A stretch of DNA of 64,000 nt, taken from NCBI RefSeq assembly GCF_018139145.2, contig NC_059478.1, positions 20,119,001 through 20,183,000 of the forward strand, written 5' to 3'. The notes under the pieces were generated by a model. That model made no database searches, was not told the DNA's origin, and saw only the letters and a list, made by a program, of their open reading frames with translations. Below, in pieces: positions 13,901 through 24,000 of the stretch (position 1 is its first letter; each line of letters begins with the position of its first letter). Both the position numbers and the translations under genes were made by a program. This DNA comes from Gymnogyps californianus (taxonomy: Eukaryota; Chordata; Aves; Accipitriformes; Cathartidae).

Positions 13901-13990
13901 AACCTCAAAGACCTGCAGGAAAGTATTGATACTCTGATAGGAAACCTGGAAAGGGAACTCAACAAAAACAAACTAAATATGAGTTATTAA
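1843..13990 (+). CDS. SYDE2: SYDE2, synapse defective Rho GTPase homolog 2 (C-terminal 346 residues, 5' part outside window)
   Basis: Exons 1843-1969, 7435-7616, 8489-8720 and 13491-13990 join in frame (127+182+232+500 nt) to give the last 346 residues and a TAA stop. The first three exons form most of a RhoGAP domain. The arginine finger is the R of GLYRLCGSA, followed by [12 protein letters not shown] and [11 protein letters not shown], all family hallmarks. The domain stimulates GTP hydrolysis on Rho-family GTPases. The family is related to C. elegans SYD-1, which acts in presynaptic assembly. The last exon encodes a serine-rich tail with an acidic stretch ([15 protein letters not shown]) and a helical end ([17 protein letters not shown]). 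These match SYDE2 better than SYDE1 as I remember the human proteins. The upstream C2-containing exons precede base 1. The gene runs tail-to-tail with DNAI3, as in mammals. Confidence in identity is high; borders rest on consensus splice sites and phase agreement. Confidence 0.95.
1970..7434 (+). other. SYDE2: SYDE2 intron (5.5 kb)
   Basis: No exon recognised. It contains a cluster of short inverted repeats (3550-3660), a T run at about 6121-6135 and a GC-richer last 500 bases before the next exon. The long ORF reading into the exon from 7125 is intron read-through. Confidence 0.75.
7435..7616 (+). CDS. SYDE2: SYDE2 coding exon, RhoGAP middle
   Basis: The acceptor is ctcttgtgaag and the donor is GAG AAG|gtgagc (phase 0). 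The split glycine codon joins exactly to the previous exon. It encodes [20 protein letters not shown] and ends [10 protein letters not shown]. The LRELPSPL motif is a RhoGAP signature. Confidence 0.94.
7617..8488 (+). other. SYDE2: SYDE2 intron (0.9 kb)
   Basis: Non-coding between two phase-0 exon ends. Nothing distinctive seen. Confidence 0.8.
8489..8720 (+). CDS. SYDE2: SYDE2 coding exon, RhoGAP C-terminal part
   Basis: The acceptor is ttgttcttttag and the donor is CCA G|gtactg (phase 1). It encodes [19 protein letters not shown], then [17 protein letters not shown] and [20 protein letters not shown]. The Asn in NLAVCFGP is the conserved RhoGAP residue that helps position the GTPase. Confidence 0.95.
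8721..13490 (+). other. SYDE2: SYDE2 intron (4.8 kb)
   Basis: No exon recognised. Low-complexity tracts: an 18-C run (10346-10363) inside a pyrimidine tract, and an 11-G run (12501-12511). A 134-codon antisense ORF near 11.6-12.0 kb shows no family features. Confidence 0.75.
10341..10377. repeat. Homopyrimidine tract with C18 run
   Basis: An uninterrupted 37-nt pyrimidine run on the plus strand, including 18 consecutive C (10346-10363) and a T8 block. Confidence 0.95.
13491..13990 (+). CDS. SYDE2: SYDE2 terminal coding exon
   Basis: The acceptor is tctcctctcttctag. It opens by completing a valine codon and runs 500 nt to TAA at 13988-13990. It encodes the disordered tail: [19 protein letters not shown], a GVLRP segment, [18 protein letters not shown], an acidic patch, then TFQSYLTMQ and the C-terminal helix ending NKNKLNMSY. 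Conservation of the extreme C-terminus with remembered mammalian SYDE2 supports the call. Confidence 0.94.
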
Positions 13991-14113
13991 ATCCTGTCCT
14001 GCACGACACCTCCTCCTTGTGCCTCCATGCCACTCATCAGGCTTCCCACAGCCATGTGAGGAGTGACGGTGCCCCAGAATGCCTTGTCGTAAGGCCACGG
14101 CCCACCTTGTGTT

Positions 14114-14119
14114 AATAAA
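14114..14119 (+). terminator. SYDE2: Proximal polyadenylation signal AATAAA for SYDE2
   Basis: AATAAA lies about 125 nt after the stop codon and is followed within 40 nt by a T-rich stretch with scattered G (ttatgtttccgccttttg) typical of a downstream element. Confidence 0.5.
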
Positions 14120-14553
14120 TTTTAAGCCATTCCGTTATGTTTCCGCCTTTTGTTAAAGAAGGTGTTGGGCTGATTCGGGTGTTGGAGACAAGCTTAGAGA
14201 CCGTGAGGTGATTCCACGTAGTGGCATTTCTCCCTAAAAACACTATGCACTTCGGTGGTCTGGGCAATACCTGGCAGAAGACAAAGGAACATCTCTGCTG
14301 TCAGTGGCAGCAGAACTCCTCATTCCTGAAATCCTGGCTCCGGTACAGATGTTCCTCTCAGAAGAGGATGAATGCTGCTTGGCCTGAGTTTTGCAGCATG
14401 GACTTCAGATAGACTGGTTTTACTATATATGCAATGGCTGCTATGAAAAATGCTTTATATATATATATAATATTTATATATAAAGTTTTAATTGTACAAA
14501 TATTAATGTATTTCTGTATTAACACTTTTCAGTAATTATTTAAACAAGCAAAA

Positions 14554-14559
14554 ATTAAA
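14554..14559 (+). terminator. SYDE2: Alternative polyadenylation signal ATTAAA for SYDE2
   Basis: ATTAAA in an AT-rich 3'UTR end, followed by ccttgtttgtatatatc, a GU-rich downstream element. It is a good candidate for the main 3' end. Confidence 0.45.
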
Positions 14560-14575
14560 TATTTTTCTAACCTTG

Positions 14576-17500
14576 TTTGTATATATCTATGTATAAATGT
14601 GCATGTGTCTGTAGCCACCTTTGGAAAGGAGAGGTCTCTCAGAATTATGAAACGGACTCGTTTCTAGGAAGATGTGTTCAGTGACACCAGGATGAAGTTA
14701 CCCCTTGGGTAACACAGTGTTTGATTTATGCACGGAAACATGGCCAGAGAAAAGGCAGGGTGAATGATTAATATAAACGACCTTGTGTCTTGCAGGGGCA
14801 TCGGTTCGCAGGTGTTGACTATTAACTCTCTCACACTTCCCCCCCCCCCATGTTTTTTCATATGTAAAGAAGGTCTGGAAGGTATTTACTTTTCAAAAAA
14901 TACTTCTGGTTTGTCCTTGTAACCTGTTACTTTTATTCTTGATGTTTCAATACTTCTTTTTTTCTCCAGAGTTTCATGTATTTTTGTTGAGGTACCTTTG
15001 TCTGGCTGCTGGTAGTTAGACGTGTTTGAGCCCTCTCTGAAGGGCTGTGCCTCTGGAGATGCAAGACTCAAATTCTGCACAAAGGCAGTTACTTTTTTCT
15101 CTGAGTCTTTTAGTTAAATTAATCTCCCAAAAATGGAAATCTGAGTTGTTACATGGGGTTGAGCGGGTTGAGTGATGTTAGTCCTGGGGAGTTTGGGTGG
15201 GATTGCAGTTCATTGTGACTCTGTTAGGTTCAGCTATCACCATCCTCTCACATCATCTTTTATCATTAGTAATTATGGTGAGTAATTAGAAATTTCATGT
15301 TAAAGAAACACATTCTTCGTTTAATTAAAAATAGCTACCAAATCGCATACAGATGTTTTGATAGTCCCTCTAACCAAAAGGAGATACAGTCATTCCTTGT
15401 CCTTCACAGGTCACCCCCGGTGAGGAAGGGGGGATTTGGGCGGGTGGGGGCGAGAAGGTTGTGTGTTTTGAGAGGTCAAACACCGAGTCGCTGGCAGCTG
15501 GCAGCGTAGAACTTAATTCTCTTCATCTTTTTGGTACAATGTTGGCATCCTGCCACGGCTTTCCATTCACCCTGTGGGTAAGTGCTTTTCTGCTAACCCG
15601 TACTTCCTTATATTGCTTAATTGAAGAGTTATTTATTTACAGAGGAAGGAATTAAGAAATGCTATGGCAAACTTCACCCCTCTTTTCTAAGGAATTATTT
15701 TAGCATGGTTTCAAATGGTTTATTCAATCTCATTAATTTATTTTTTATAAGTGTTAAAAGATGCAAAACAATTATTGCAATATAATGATAATGTATGAAA
15801 ATGTAAATTTAACCTGAAGCATTTATCAATAAATCAATGTATTTTTTTAAACTTTTATACCTACAGAATGTCCATACTTTTTAAACTATAAATTTAAATT
15901 CTTAATAAAATTTGAATTAAGAATAAAATTTGACTAAGCCTAGTTAGTGATTATTTAAACCTGTCTAAGCTGATGCCATGCATTTGCACTGGCTGCACAT
16001 GTGAATTAATTCCATAAAGACATTTAGCTTTTCAGAAGATGTTTTGTTCTGTTGTCATTTCTAGATTGACCCAACATTTCAGTTACATAATTGAAAAACA
16101 AACAAACAAACCACTACTCAATTTAAATCCAAAAGGAATAATATTCTAAGGAAGTTGTCAAACCAGTGTTGTGGCAGTGTTTCTTCTTCTTCTATTGCAG
16201 AATGCTGATGCTTTTGAACATAGCCTGGCTTCTGCACTGGGCGTGTAGATGTATTGGCACTAGTCGAAAGATGTTTGCATTTAAAGTTACTTGATAAATG
16301 ATACATTAAGCTTTCATTGTTTATAATAATCCAGATGATGTAAGTGAGCACCTTTTGAATAAGGGTAAGCTTTTTCTACAGGAGGGTTCTGTAACTCAGT
16401 GCAGCAGTGCACTGCTCTGTCAGCTTTAATATTTTAACCTTACAACAGGGGAAATTAATGACTTGATAAATGGTATTAATGTTAATCTAATTAGCTAATT
16501 AAAATATAGTAAAGTGTTGGTATTATTCAAATGAAACATTTGCTGTTAGTCTAGTTATAACAGCTTGTAGAACATGTTTGGTATCTTAGAAATCCTCTTT
16601 TAATGAGACATTTCCCAAGTGGTATTTTTGTTATATCTTGTCCCTTATATATATTCTTATAGATATTATTATATTTCATATAATTATTTATATAATCTGG
16701 TCAAGCTGCATCCTTCTTACGATTGTTACAGCTTCTTAAGGAACAGGATTAGTATGGGAATTATGCTAATCTAGAAACACTAAATTGGGGGATTAAAACA
16801 ACCTGCTTCTACCAAAGTAGTAATGAACATACTTTATACAAAAGTGCAGCCTTGGGCTGTGTGTGGTTTGCAGGGCAGAGCTCCTGTCGAACCCCATGGG
16901 CACAGCCAGGAACTTCTCTTACTGTACTAACCTTTGTTGTTGTCTGCTTGGTGTAACTCAGTTTGACATCAGGAGCAGCCCCTGTTCTGCAGGGGCTCTT
17001 ACCACTGCTAGAAGAGGTTAAAAGTAGAGGGCAGAGCCTGCAGTTGAGTTCAGAGAGCAGATGTCCTTGGAGTGTATGGACTTCCTCCAGGTGTGACCTC
17101 TGCTTCCCAGGTAAAGAAAATGGATGCAGATGCTCTTACAGAAACAGTTCCAAGACTGGCGCCAAAATTGCATACAGATTGTTATAGCCAAGTACAGGGC
17201 AGTGATGGCCATGTGCTGGGCTAGGTAGCAACCAAGAATCGTAGTTTGTAGTCCCCATGGAAAAGCAGAAATGCATCTGTAGGTCTGTGCAACTCTTTGC
17301 TGCCAAGTGTTAAGGATATGATACACTTAGGTGGGTTCAGGAATGGACTAGGCCCATTCGTAGAGTTTTAATCCATTGCTGTTTGTTTAAACAGGATTGT
17401 CCAAATGCTGCTTGGGCTGTGTGGCTGATCCAGCTGACACTGAATCACTTCTCCCCCTTTTTCAGCTTCCCAAAGTGGCTTACTACAGGAGCGTGCAAGA

Positions 17501-20500
17501 GATGGGAAGGGATGGTGTGGGATGCGGAGTAGAGGGGGTGGCAGCGTGACCTTGGGCTGGCTTAAGCCGCTGGGGACCTACATCCCCAGAAACTTCAGAT
17601 CTTTAGATCTGTCTTTTCCGAATGCGTAATGTATGTGTATGTTTATTAATGCACCAGGCAAGAAATGTAGCTGCAGCTATTCAGACATGTTCTAAAAATA
17701 GAGGGAAACATCCCCAATAGAAGCAGATATTCAGGGTTTTTACAGAATAAATCTATAAATCTGATAAGCCAGAGACACATCTGGTATTTCTGCTGCCAGA
17801 TCTTAACCCCTTCACCTTCCTCCCATCCCAAGGTATAGGGTTTTCTTAACAGTAAAAATGTATTTTGATGTAAGAAGTCTTTATCTCAAATTCTGGAGCT
17901 AGCAACAGTTGAAAGATGGTTATTTGGGGTGGGGGGACGACTGGTGTTACACTTTAGTGTAACTATGATGCATTTGTTTTAAAATGTCATCCTACACAAT
18001 GAATTAACTGATTTCATTCTGTTTGACTTTTTTAGAGCCATGCAGGAAACCCTATAATTTGCCTTAACAACAAAATTTGCTAGGCAAAATTAACCTGTGG
18101 AACAGTCTGACATGAGATAACGCAAAGCCGACCCTACAGGTATTTGAATGTCTAGGATTGCATTAGAGAGGATAAAAGATCGTGATGGGATGTATAATCT
18201 CATGTCTCTGGTGTTATTTGGAAACAGAGATGAGGAGGAAAATGGCTCTCAGGAAGGCTGCTCCCTTTCCTTTGGGGGATTCATGCAGCTCTCCAGACTA
18301 CTTTGCTCTGGAAAGGGAGGGGGACTGATCAGCAGAGCCCTGATCCGCTGCCTCACCGTTAGGAAAACCCAGTGGAAATCCGGCTGTCTTCTGGAATGCT
18401 TTCTTAATCAAAACTCTCAAGAGTGCCTCTGTGGTGGGGAACATGGCTCACGTTGAGGCTGCCACCTCTTCTGGGTTATACTGACAGAGCTACAATGGAG
18501 GGGAGATGGCTGGGCTTTCCAGGTAAGCCATGACTTTAATGTATATGTACTTTGCAGCCCTGTTAATCAAAAATCTGTGGAAGATGATCTGAGGTGGTGT
18601 TCTAATGAAGTTGAGGCCCGATAACAGAGAGCTGAGCTTTTTAATTAGTCGGCTGTGAGATATTTACATATCTGTATGGAGCAGGCTGTTAGTTAAATAT
18701 TGATTTAGCAGAGGAGCTGTGTCTTTCTTCCTGTTCAAGCTCTGAGTGCAAACACCATGCTGCAGGTGGTAGGGACGTGCTTGTTGAGTTTTCCTTGGTT
18801 TTAATTTAGAGGTAGTTTAATATGAGGGGCAAGGAATATTACTATAATATTTAAACTTCAAACTAACAAACAAAAGACTATTTTTCAAGTCCTACCTAGT
18901 GGCACCAAACCTCTCTTAAATCTGACCAAAGTTCAATCAAAGTGGTAAAAGTACGTGATGGGGAGGAGATCCTCACTGTAGAAAATTGAAGGGGCGTGTT
19001 TTTAACACTGCCTAAAACCAATTTGCAATGTTTATGTCAGGACACAGGAGGCTCACACTGCTCCTGTTTTGTATTTGGCTATGCTTTACTCTGACGAAGC
19101 AGAGCACCGGGGCTGGCTCTGGCTTGTCAGCCGAAGATCGTCTCTGCAAATCCCCTGTGTGTCAGTCGTTTTTTGTGCTTCAGTGTCTACTGTAACCATA
19201 TGGACATTGGTTTGACAGGAGTCTGTGACCCTCAAATAGTTTGGTGAGTCATGGAAAGAGTGAACTCACCCGTATAGAGTTTAATCTGTCCTGCTCTTTT
19301 AGATTTAATTTCTGCTTGACAGGCTCTGCTCAGTTACATGGCGTTTGACGTGGCTATTGAAACCGAGCAAGCAGCAGAACACCACTTAGTGTAAAGAGTC
19401 ATCTCTGTGGATGGAGGATGAACATTAATATTCATGAGCTGTTACTCATTTACACTGGTAAATATTAAAAATTCTGTATAACACCGTTCAATCTCTCTCA
19501 AGAGTAATTTTCTTTTGACAGAAATGCACACACTCGACAACCACAGTGTGCTTGGTAAAAGCTGTTTGTTCTAAATAATACTGATTTCTTTGAGGGAACA
19601 ATATATTTTAATGGCTTTGGTTTTCTGCTTGTAAGCATTTGCCAGCCTTAAGTAACAATCATTTTCTAATCTGATGATGGCAAGTAAAAGTGGTTCAGCC
19701 TGTGAAGTTTGAAGGGTTTATGAATAGTGTGGTCACCAATCTATGCTTTTGGTTCAGCAGCCCCTGAAGTTTGTTTAATAATTTATATGGTCCTCCCTTA
19801 GTGTATCAACGTATGGATTCAGTGTAGTAAGTAATAAATAGAAGACTTTATAGCATGGTGAATATTTGTTGTGGCTGCATTTAAGGGAACAGAACCAGGT
19901 TGCTGCTGTTGAGGGAGCACTGATGTTGACTGCATTAAGCAGCAGCATTATATGATGCCTTTTGAGCGTTGTGACAATCTTCTTGAGATAAATCCTCTTG
20001 TAGCAGCGATGGCCACCTCTCTTCCCTGCTGTAATCCAGGTGACTGCACATGCTATTTGGGGAAACAATTGCTTGTGGAAGTTGCAGTGGGTAAAACTAG
20101 CTAATGATGAAATCATCTTTAGTGTAAAAAAAAAATCTTTGTTCCTATGCTTCATGAGCTGCAATGGCTCATTGATTTATAAAAGCAATTCAGGGTCTGG
20201 TTTTGGTCTTTACATCCCTTAGGTAAGAGTGGAGCCTTTGCATGAGGAATTGTTCCTTCCATCTCCTGTGTTACTGTGATTGTTGTGGTCATCCGAGGTG
20301 CCCGTGTGCCTGCATGCCTCCCCTTCTCCCTTCAACGGCAGCTCGGGGACGTGGGGCTGCACAAGTCTCAGGTGAGCGTTCTTCACTCTGGAGTGCTTTC
20401 TGTCACCGTATCTCCAGAGCAGGAAATGTCCTGGACAACTCCAAAAAACCCTACTGCTTGTCCCTAAGTTTTCAAGAGGAGTGAATACTTTGGGGATGAG

Positions 20501-20825
20501 GGAGGAGATGCTTGCTGGAGCTGAGTAGCAGAATTCGGGTGGCCTACGTGCATGTAACTACTGGAGTAGAATGGCTTCCCCTCTGGTGGGAGCAGGTGGA
20601 TGTAGATTGGAGGGGTGAATACTGGCATGTTGGTTTGACTGGCGGAGTCATGTTTAAGATTTTTACAGCTTATAGAGTCCTGACAGACACAGAACTTTGA
20701 AAACTATTATTTAAACAGATAGAACATTCATTATAACTGTATTAATGAAAGATAGTGGGGGAAGTGTGCCCAAAACAGTTGTTCTCTAACCGCATTGTGA
20801 GTAAACAAACTGATAAAGTTAATGA
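14576..20825. other. Intergenic region between convergent SYDE2 and DNAI3
   Basis: About 6 kb with no gene I can support. It is AT-rich at 15.7-16.8 kb. Two stretches (about 18560-18780 and 19380-19480) are dense in homeodomain-like TTAATTA/ATTAAT cores and may be regulatory, but that is only an impression from composition. The ORFs here (up to 129 codons) lack recognisable domains or splice partners. Confidence 0.6.
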
Positions 20826-20848
20826 AACAATGTCTAACTGCAAGGTGC

Positions 20849-20854
20849 TTTATT
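20849..20854 (-). terminator. DNAI3: DNAI3 polyadenylation signal AATAAA (minus strand)
   Basis: TTTATT on the plus strand reads AATAAA on the gene strand, about 60 nt after the TAG stop. The implied transcript end is near 20825-20835. Confidence 0.65.
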
Positions 20855-20913
20855 TCTGAAGCTAAACATATTCTGCTGAATAAAGAGGTCCTGAAATAAA
20901 AAGCTTGCTGGTT

Positions 20914-21072
20914 CTAAAGGTGATAATGGGCTCTAAGCATCTGATGAGGAAAGTATTTCTTTCCCTTTACTTGTCCTAAATCTGTTAGTATCTGCTTCTC
21001 CAGGTCCACAAACATAGTACAGCCTGCATTTTTCTTGCTCTTCCATCTCTTCTTTTGTTTTTGGTAGTCATA
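20914..21072 (-). CDS. DNAI3: DNAI3 terminal coding exon
   Basis: The acceptor is ttccttcagag; a 2-nt earlier CAG (exon from 21074) is also possible. The conserved frame encodes [15 protein letters not shown], then [17 protein letters not shown] and ends HYHL with TAG at 20914-20916. [11 protein letters not shown] matches the human C-terminal LEKTVLINLG. The middle third is poorly conserved. Confidence 0.75.
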   Translation of the reverse strand, partial: YDYQKQKKRWKSKKNAGCTMFVDLEKQILTDLGQVKGKKYFPHQMLRAHYHL

Positions 21073-24000
21073 CTCTGAAGGAAAAACACATACCAGGCAA
21101 TAATGCACTGTTAAGCTTTGAAACCTCTATGCGACCCCACTGCTTTCCAGTGGATAGTATCAGTGCTCTCACAAATTAATGAAAATAGGCATCACCTAGG
21201 GCTACATTAACTGAATTCTCATTTCCTTGGTTGATTAGTTGGTATTATTGAACCATTCACCAAAGAATGAATAGGCAAAATCCTTATGTGAATGGAAGGC
21301 TGGAGTCTCTCCTTGCTTGAACGAGCAATGTTTATAGGGAAGTTGCCAAAATGTAATTTTGAAAGAGCAACTGATGTAAAAAAGCAAATTCATAGTTGTT
21401 AAATGTCCATAGGCTCTAGTGCTCTTGCAGGAGTTTACTTGACCAAGAGCTGAACTCATGTGTACTAGGACCATCTATTCCACTCCTAAGAATTGTAAAT
21501 ATGAAATAAGGAGCTGCTAAGCTATTCTGATTATGTCCATCCTGATTTTTGAAAATACTATGGGAAATCCTGCCTAGCAAAACAGGTGCATTTTAAAGAC
21601 CCAAAGAAACAAAGAAAATTTTCTTAATTCCAAGTATAACATACTGTTTTCTCCCTCTGTGCCTCCAGGTCCATTTCAATTCTTTTTTGGCTTGAAACTC
21701 TTGATACTCTTGAAACTCTTCTTCACAGTACTTCAGATATTTGACTTCTCTTTCAAAATAATCAAGTACGTTGGCATGCTATTAACACAATGACAAACAA
21801 GGGTCATTACATGCCCACAGACACAGAATTATTGCTGATGATCTGAGCAGTATTATTAGTTTATCTATATTGGGAATATAGATATCTCTATTTATCCAAA
21901 TAATTTGCAGCAAAACAATATAAAGATGTGGATTGAAACCAATTGATTTTGGATACAAATATGCATGGGGTTAAACAACTTTTATTACACTGACTCTGAG
22001 TAGATCATCCTTCAGGAACCTGCACTGAAATAAAGAAACGAGTTTTAGGTTAGTGATTTCACTAAATCAGTCCAAATCCTCACTGACCCAACTTCGGGCA
22101 CAAAGAAACCATAAAATACCATACTTCAGTATTACACTATGCATTTATCTGGGATTCTGTGTTTTAGTTTTCATTAGTCTCTTCAACAACCTAGTATTTT
22201 TCAGTGAATACTTCAGTTAGAATGAACATAACCTAAATATTAGTGACTGCTCCTGGGCTAATAATTTTGTCCCCTAAATAGTGTAGTTCCAAAACACACG
22301 TAATTTGGGCAGAAGCAATGTGTTTCCTCATGTTGTAGTGCTTAGTTAGCTCCTACCTTGTTTTGGAGAAGTTACTTTTACTAAAATGAGGCTGCTGACC
22401 TGGTGTTGTATTGCTACATACTGTAGCTCTGCACACAGCAAACCTTTATGGGATGTTTGTTTAAGGGCATACATAAACTTAACTTAAAACTGGGATAGAA
22501 CAGGAAGAAGATTTTGTGATGTAAAAATAACAGACTAGGTAGCAGGCAAGACTGCTAGACTGGATGAGATGAAAACACTAGCTTGATCTTTGGCTGGGAG
22601 GTGGGGGAAAAGAACAACTGAAAATGATGTGGAAATAAAGAGAAATTAAAACTGTTTCCATTGTTCCCATGGCCCTTTGCTACAGATAGTCCTTATTTCA
22701 AAAGAGAATGAATGAGTGGTAATGTTAGTAACAGTTTGCAAAATGTGCTTGAACTAAGCTAGAACCAGATACTAAGACATGCAAATTGAAGTACCAAATT
22801 TACAGGAAAAAAGTTGATGCAAATGTGGACACAAAGGTGTAAAGAAAGAGAAACTCAGTATATTTACATTACTATGCACTATACAGCATTGTTTTAATGC
22901 ATGAAACCAGGTGTCATTTTATGCATGTGGCAAAAAATGCTGAACTCTTTACTGTGTTTTCGTGTAGCCGGGTTGGAGCAGTGGAATTCTGCCAACTGTC
23001 CACCCAGGTTTCCTTTGGGTGCCTCCTATCTGAGCTCTGTGCAAAGCTTTGCTGCAGGTGATCTTTGGAGAATATGGCCGTATTGATCTCAAATTAATTG
23101 TCATCCATTTGAAGGCAAGTTTTTCCAGGCAGGCCTGTTTCTGTGTTGGAGTTTTCAGGATAAAGTGTCACAGAGATGAGTAAAAATTCTTACCAACCTC
23201 GTTCCTCGAAGGGTGACTTAGTGTCTGACAGATTTCCAAAACATGCAGTACTCCAAGATCATCAGAAACAGCTAAAAAATGCTGCTTTGCTGAAAGATAT
23301 TTGACAAAAAACATATAAACAATCTGAATTCCAACAGTAACACATACCTCCACCCAAACAGGAGCTACAGAGGGTTCATTTTTGTTGTGGTCTTTTTGGT
23401 TTATTGTTCACTGCAGCAAAAAGGCAGCCTTATTGCTCTCTTATTTTCTTAACAAATGAAATTCCCTTTAAAGTTTATACTTTTTCAAACTTTTTTTTTT
23501 AATTAAATGTTTTCAGTTGCTTTATGCTGTGGTAGTACACTTAGAATTGGTGTATGCATTTTTGTATGTGCAGTGTTAAATTAGTGGAAGTATGTACTTA
23601 TCTATTATATAAGATCGTGTGTAACAAGATTAGTGTGCCTTGGAGTCATGGGCCATTTTGCAAACAAGGTGGCACAGTAAAGTGCAATCACCATCAACAT
23701 ACGTGAGGCAGTCCAGGGGCTGATGAAAGTGATCATTGATTCGGAGATGTTCTGGAAATGAGATGGCTCATGAGTTTTCTTCAGTAAGTCCCAAATTTCT
23801 ATATTTCCATCGTCTCTGCCAATGAAGAAAACTCCTGGTCTTGTTAAGGACCATTGTCCCGCAGTGTATCTTCCTGCAGAGCAGCTTGACTGAAGGATTG
23901 GTCCATTCTTAATTTTTTTTGAAAACAAATAAAAGATAGACCCAACAATCACACGGTACTATCCATTCACTACTTCAAATCTCCTATCATTTGAGAACAT

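Larger units (their letters stand above)
13991..14575 (+). other. SYDE2: SYDE2 3' untranslated region (probable)
   Basis: Non-coding sequence directly after the TAA. It becomes strongly AT-rich after 14400, with a (TA)n stretch at about 14455-14483. The distal end is set at the ATTAAA signal near 14554. Longer forms ending at AATAAA 15828-15833 or 15904-15909 cannot be excluded. Confidence 0.6.
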
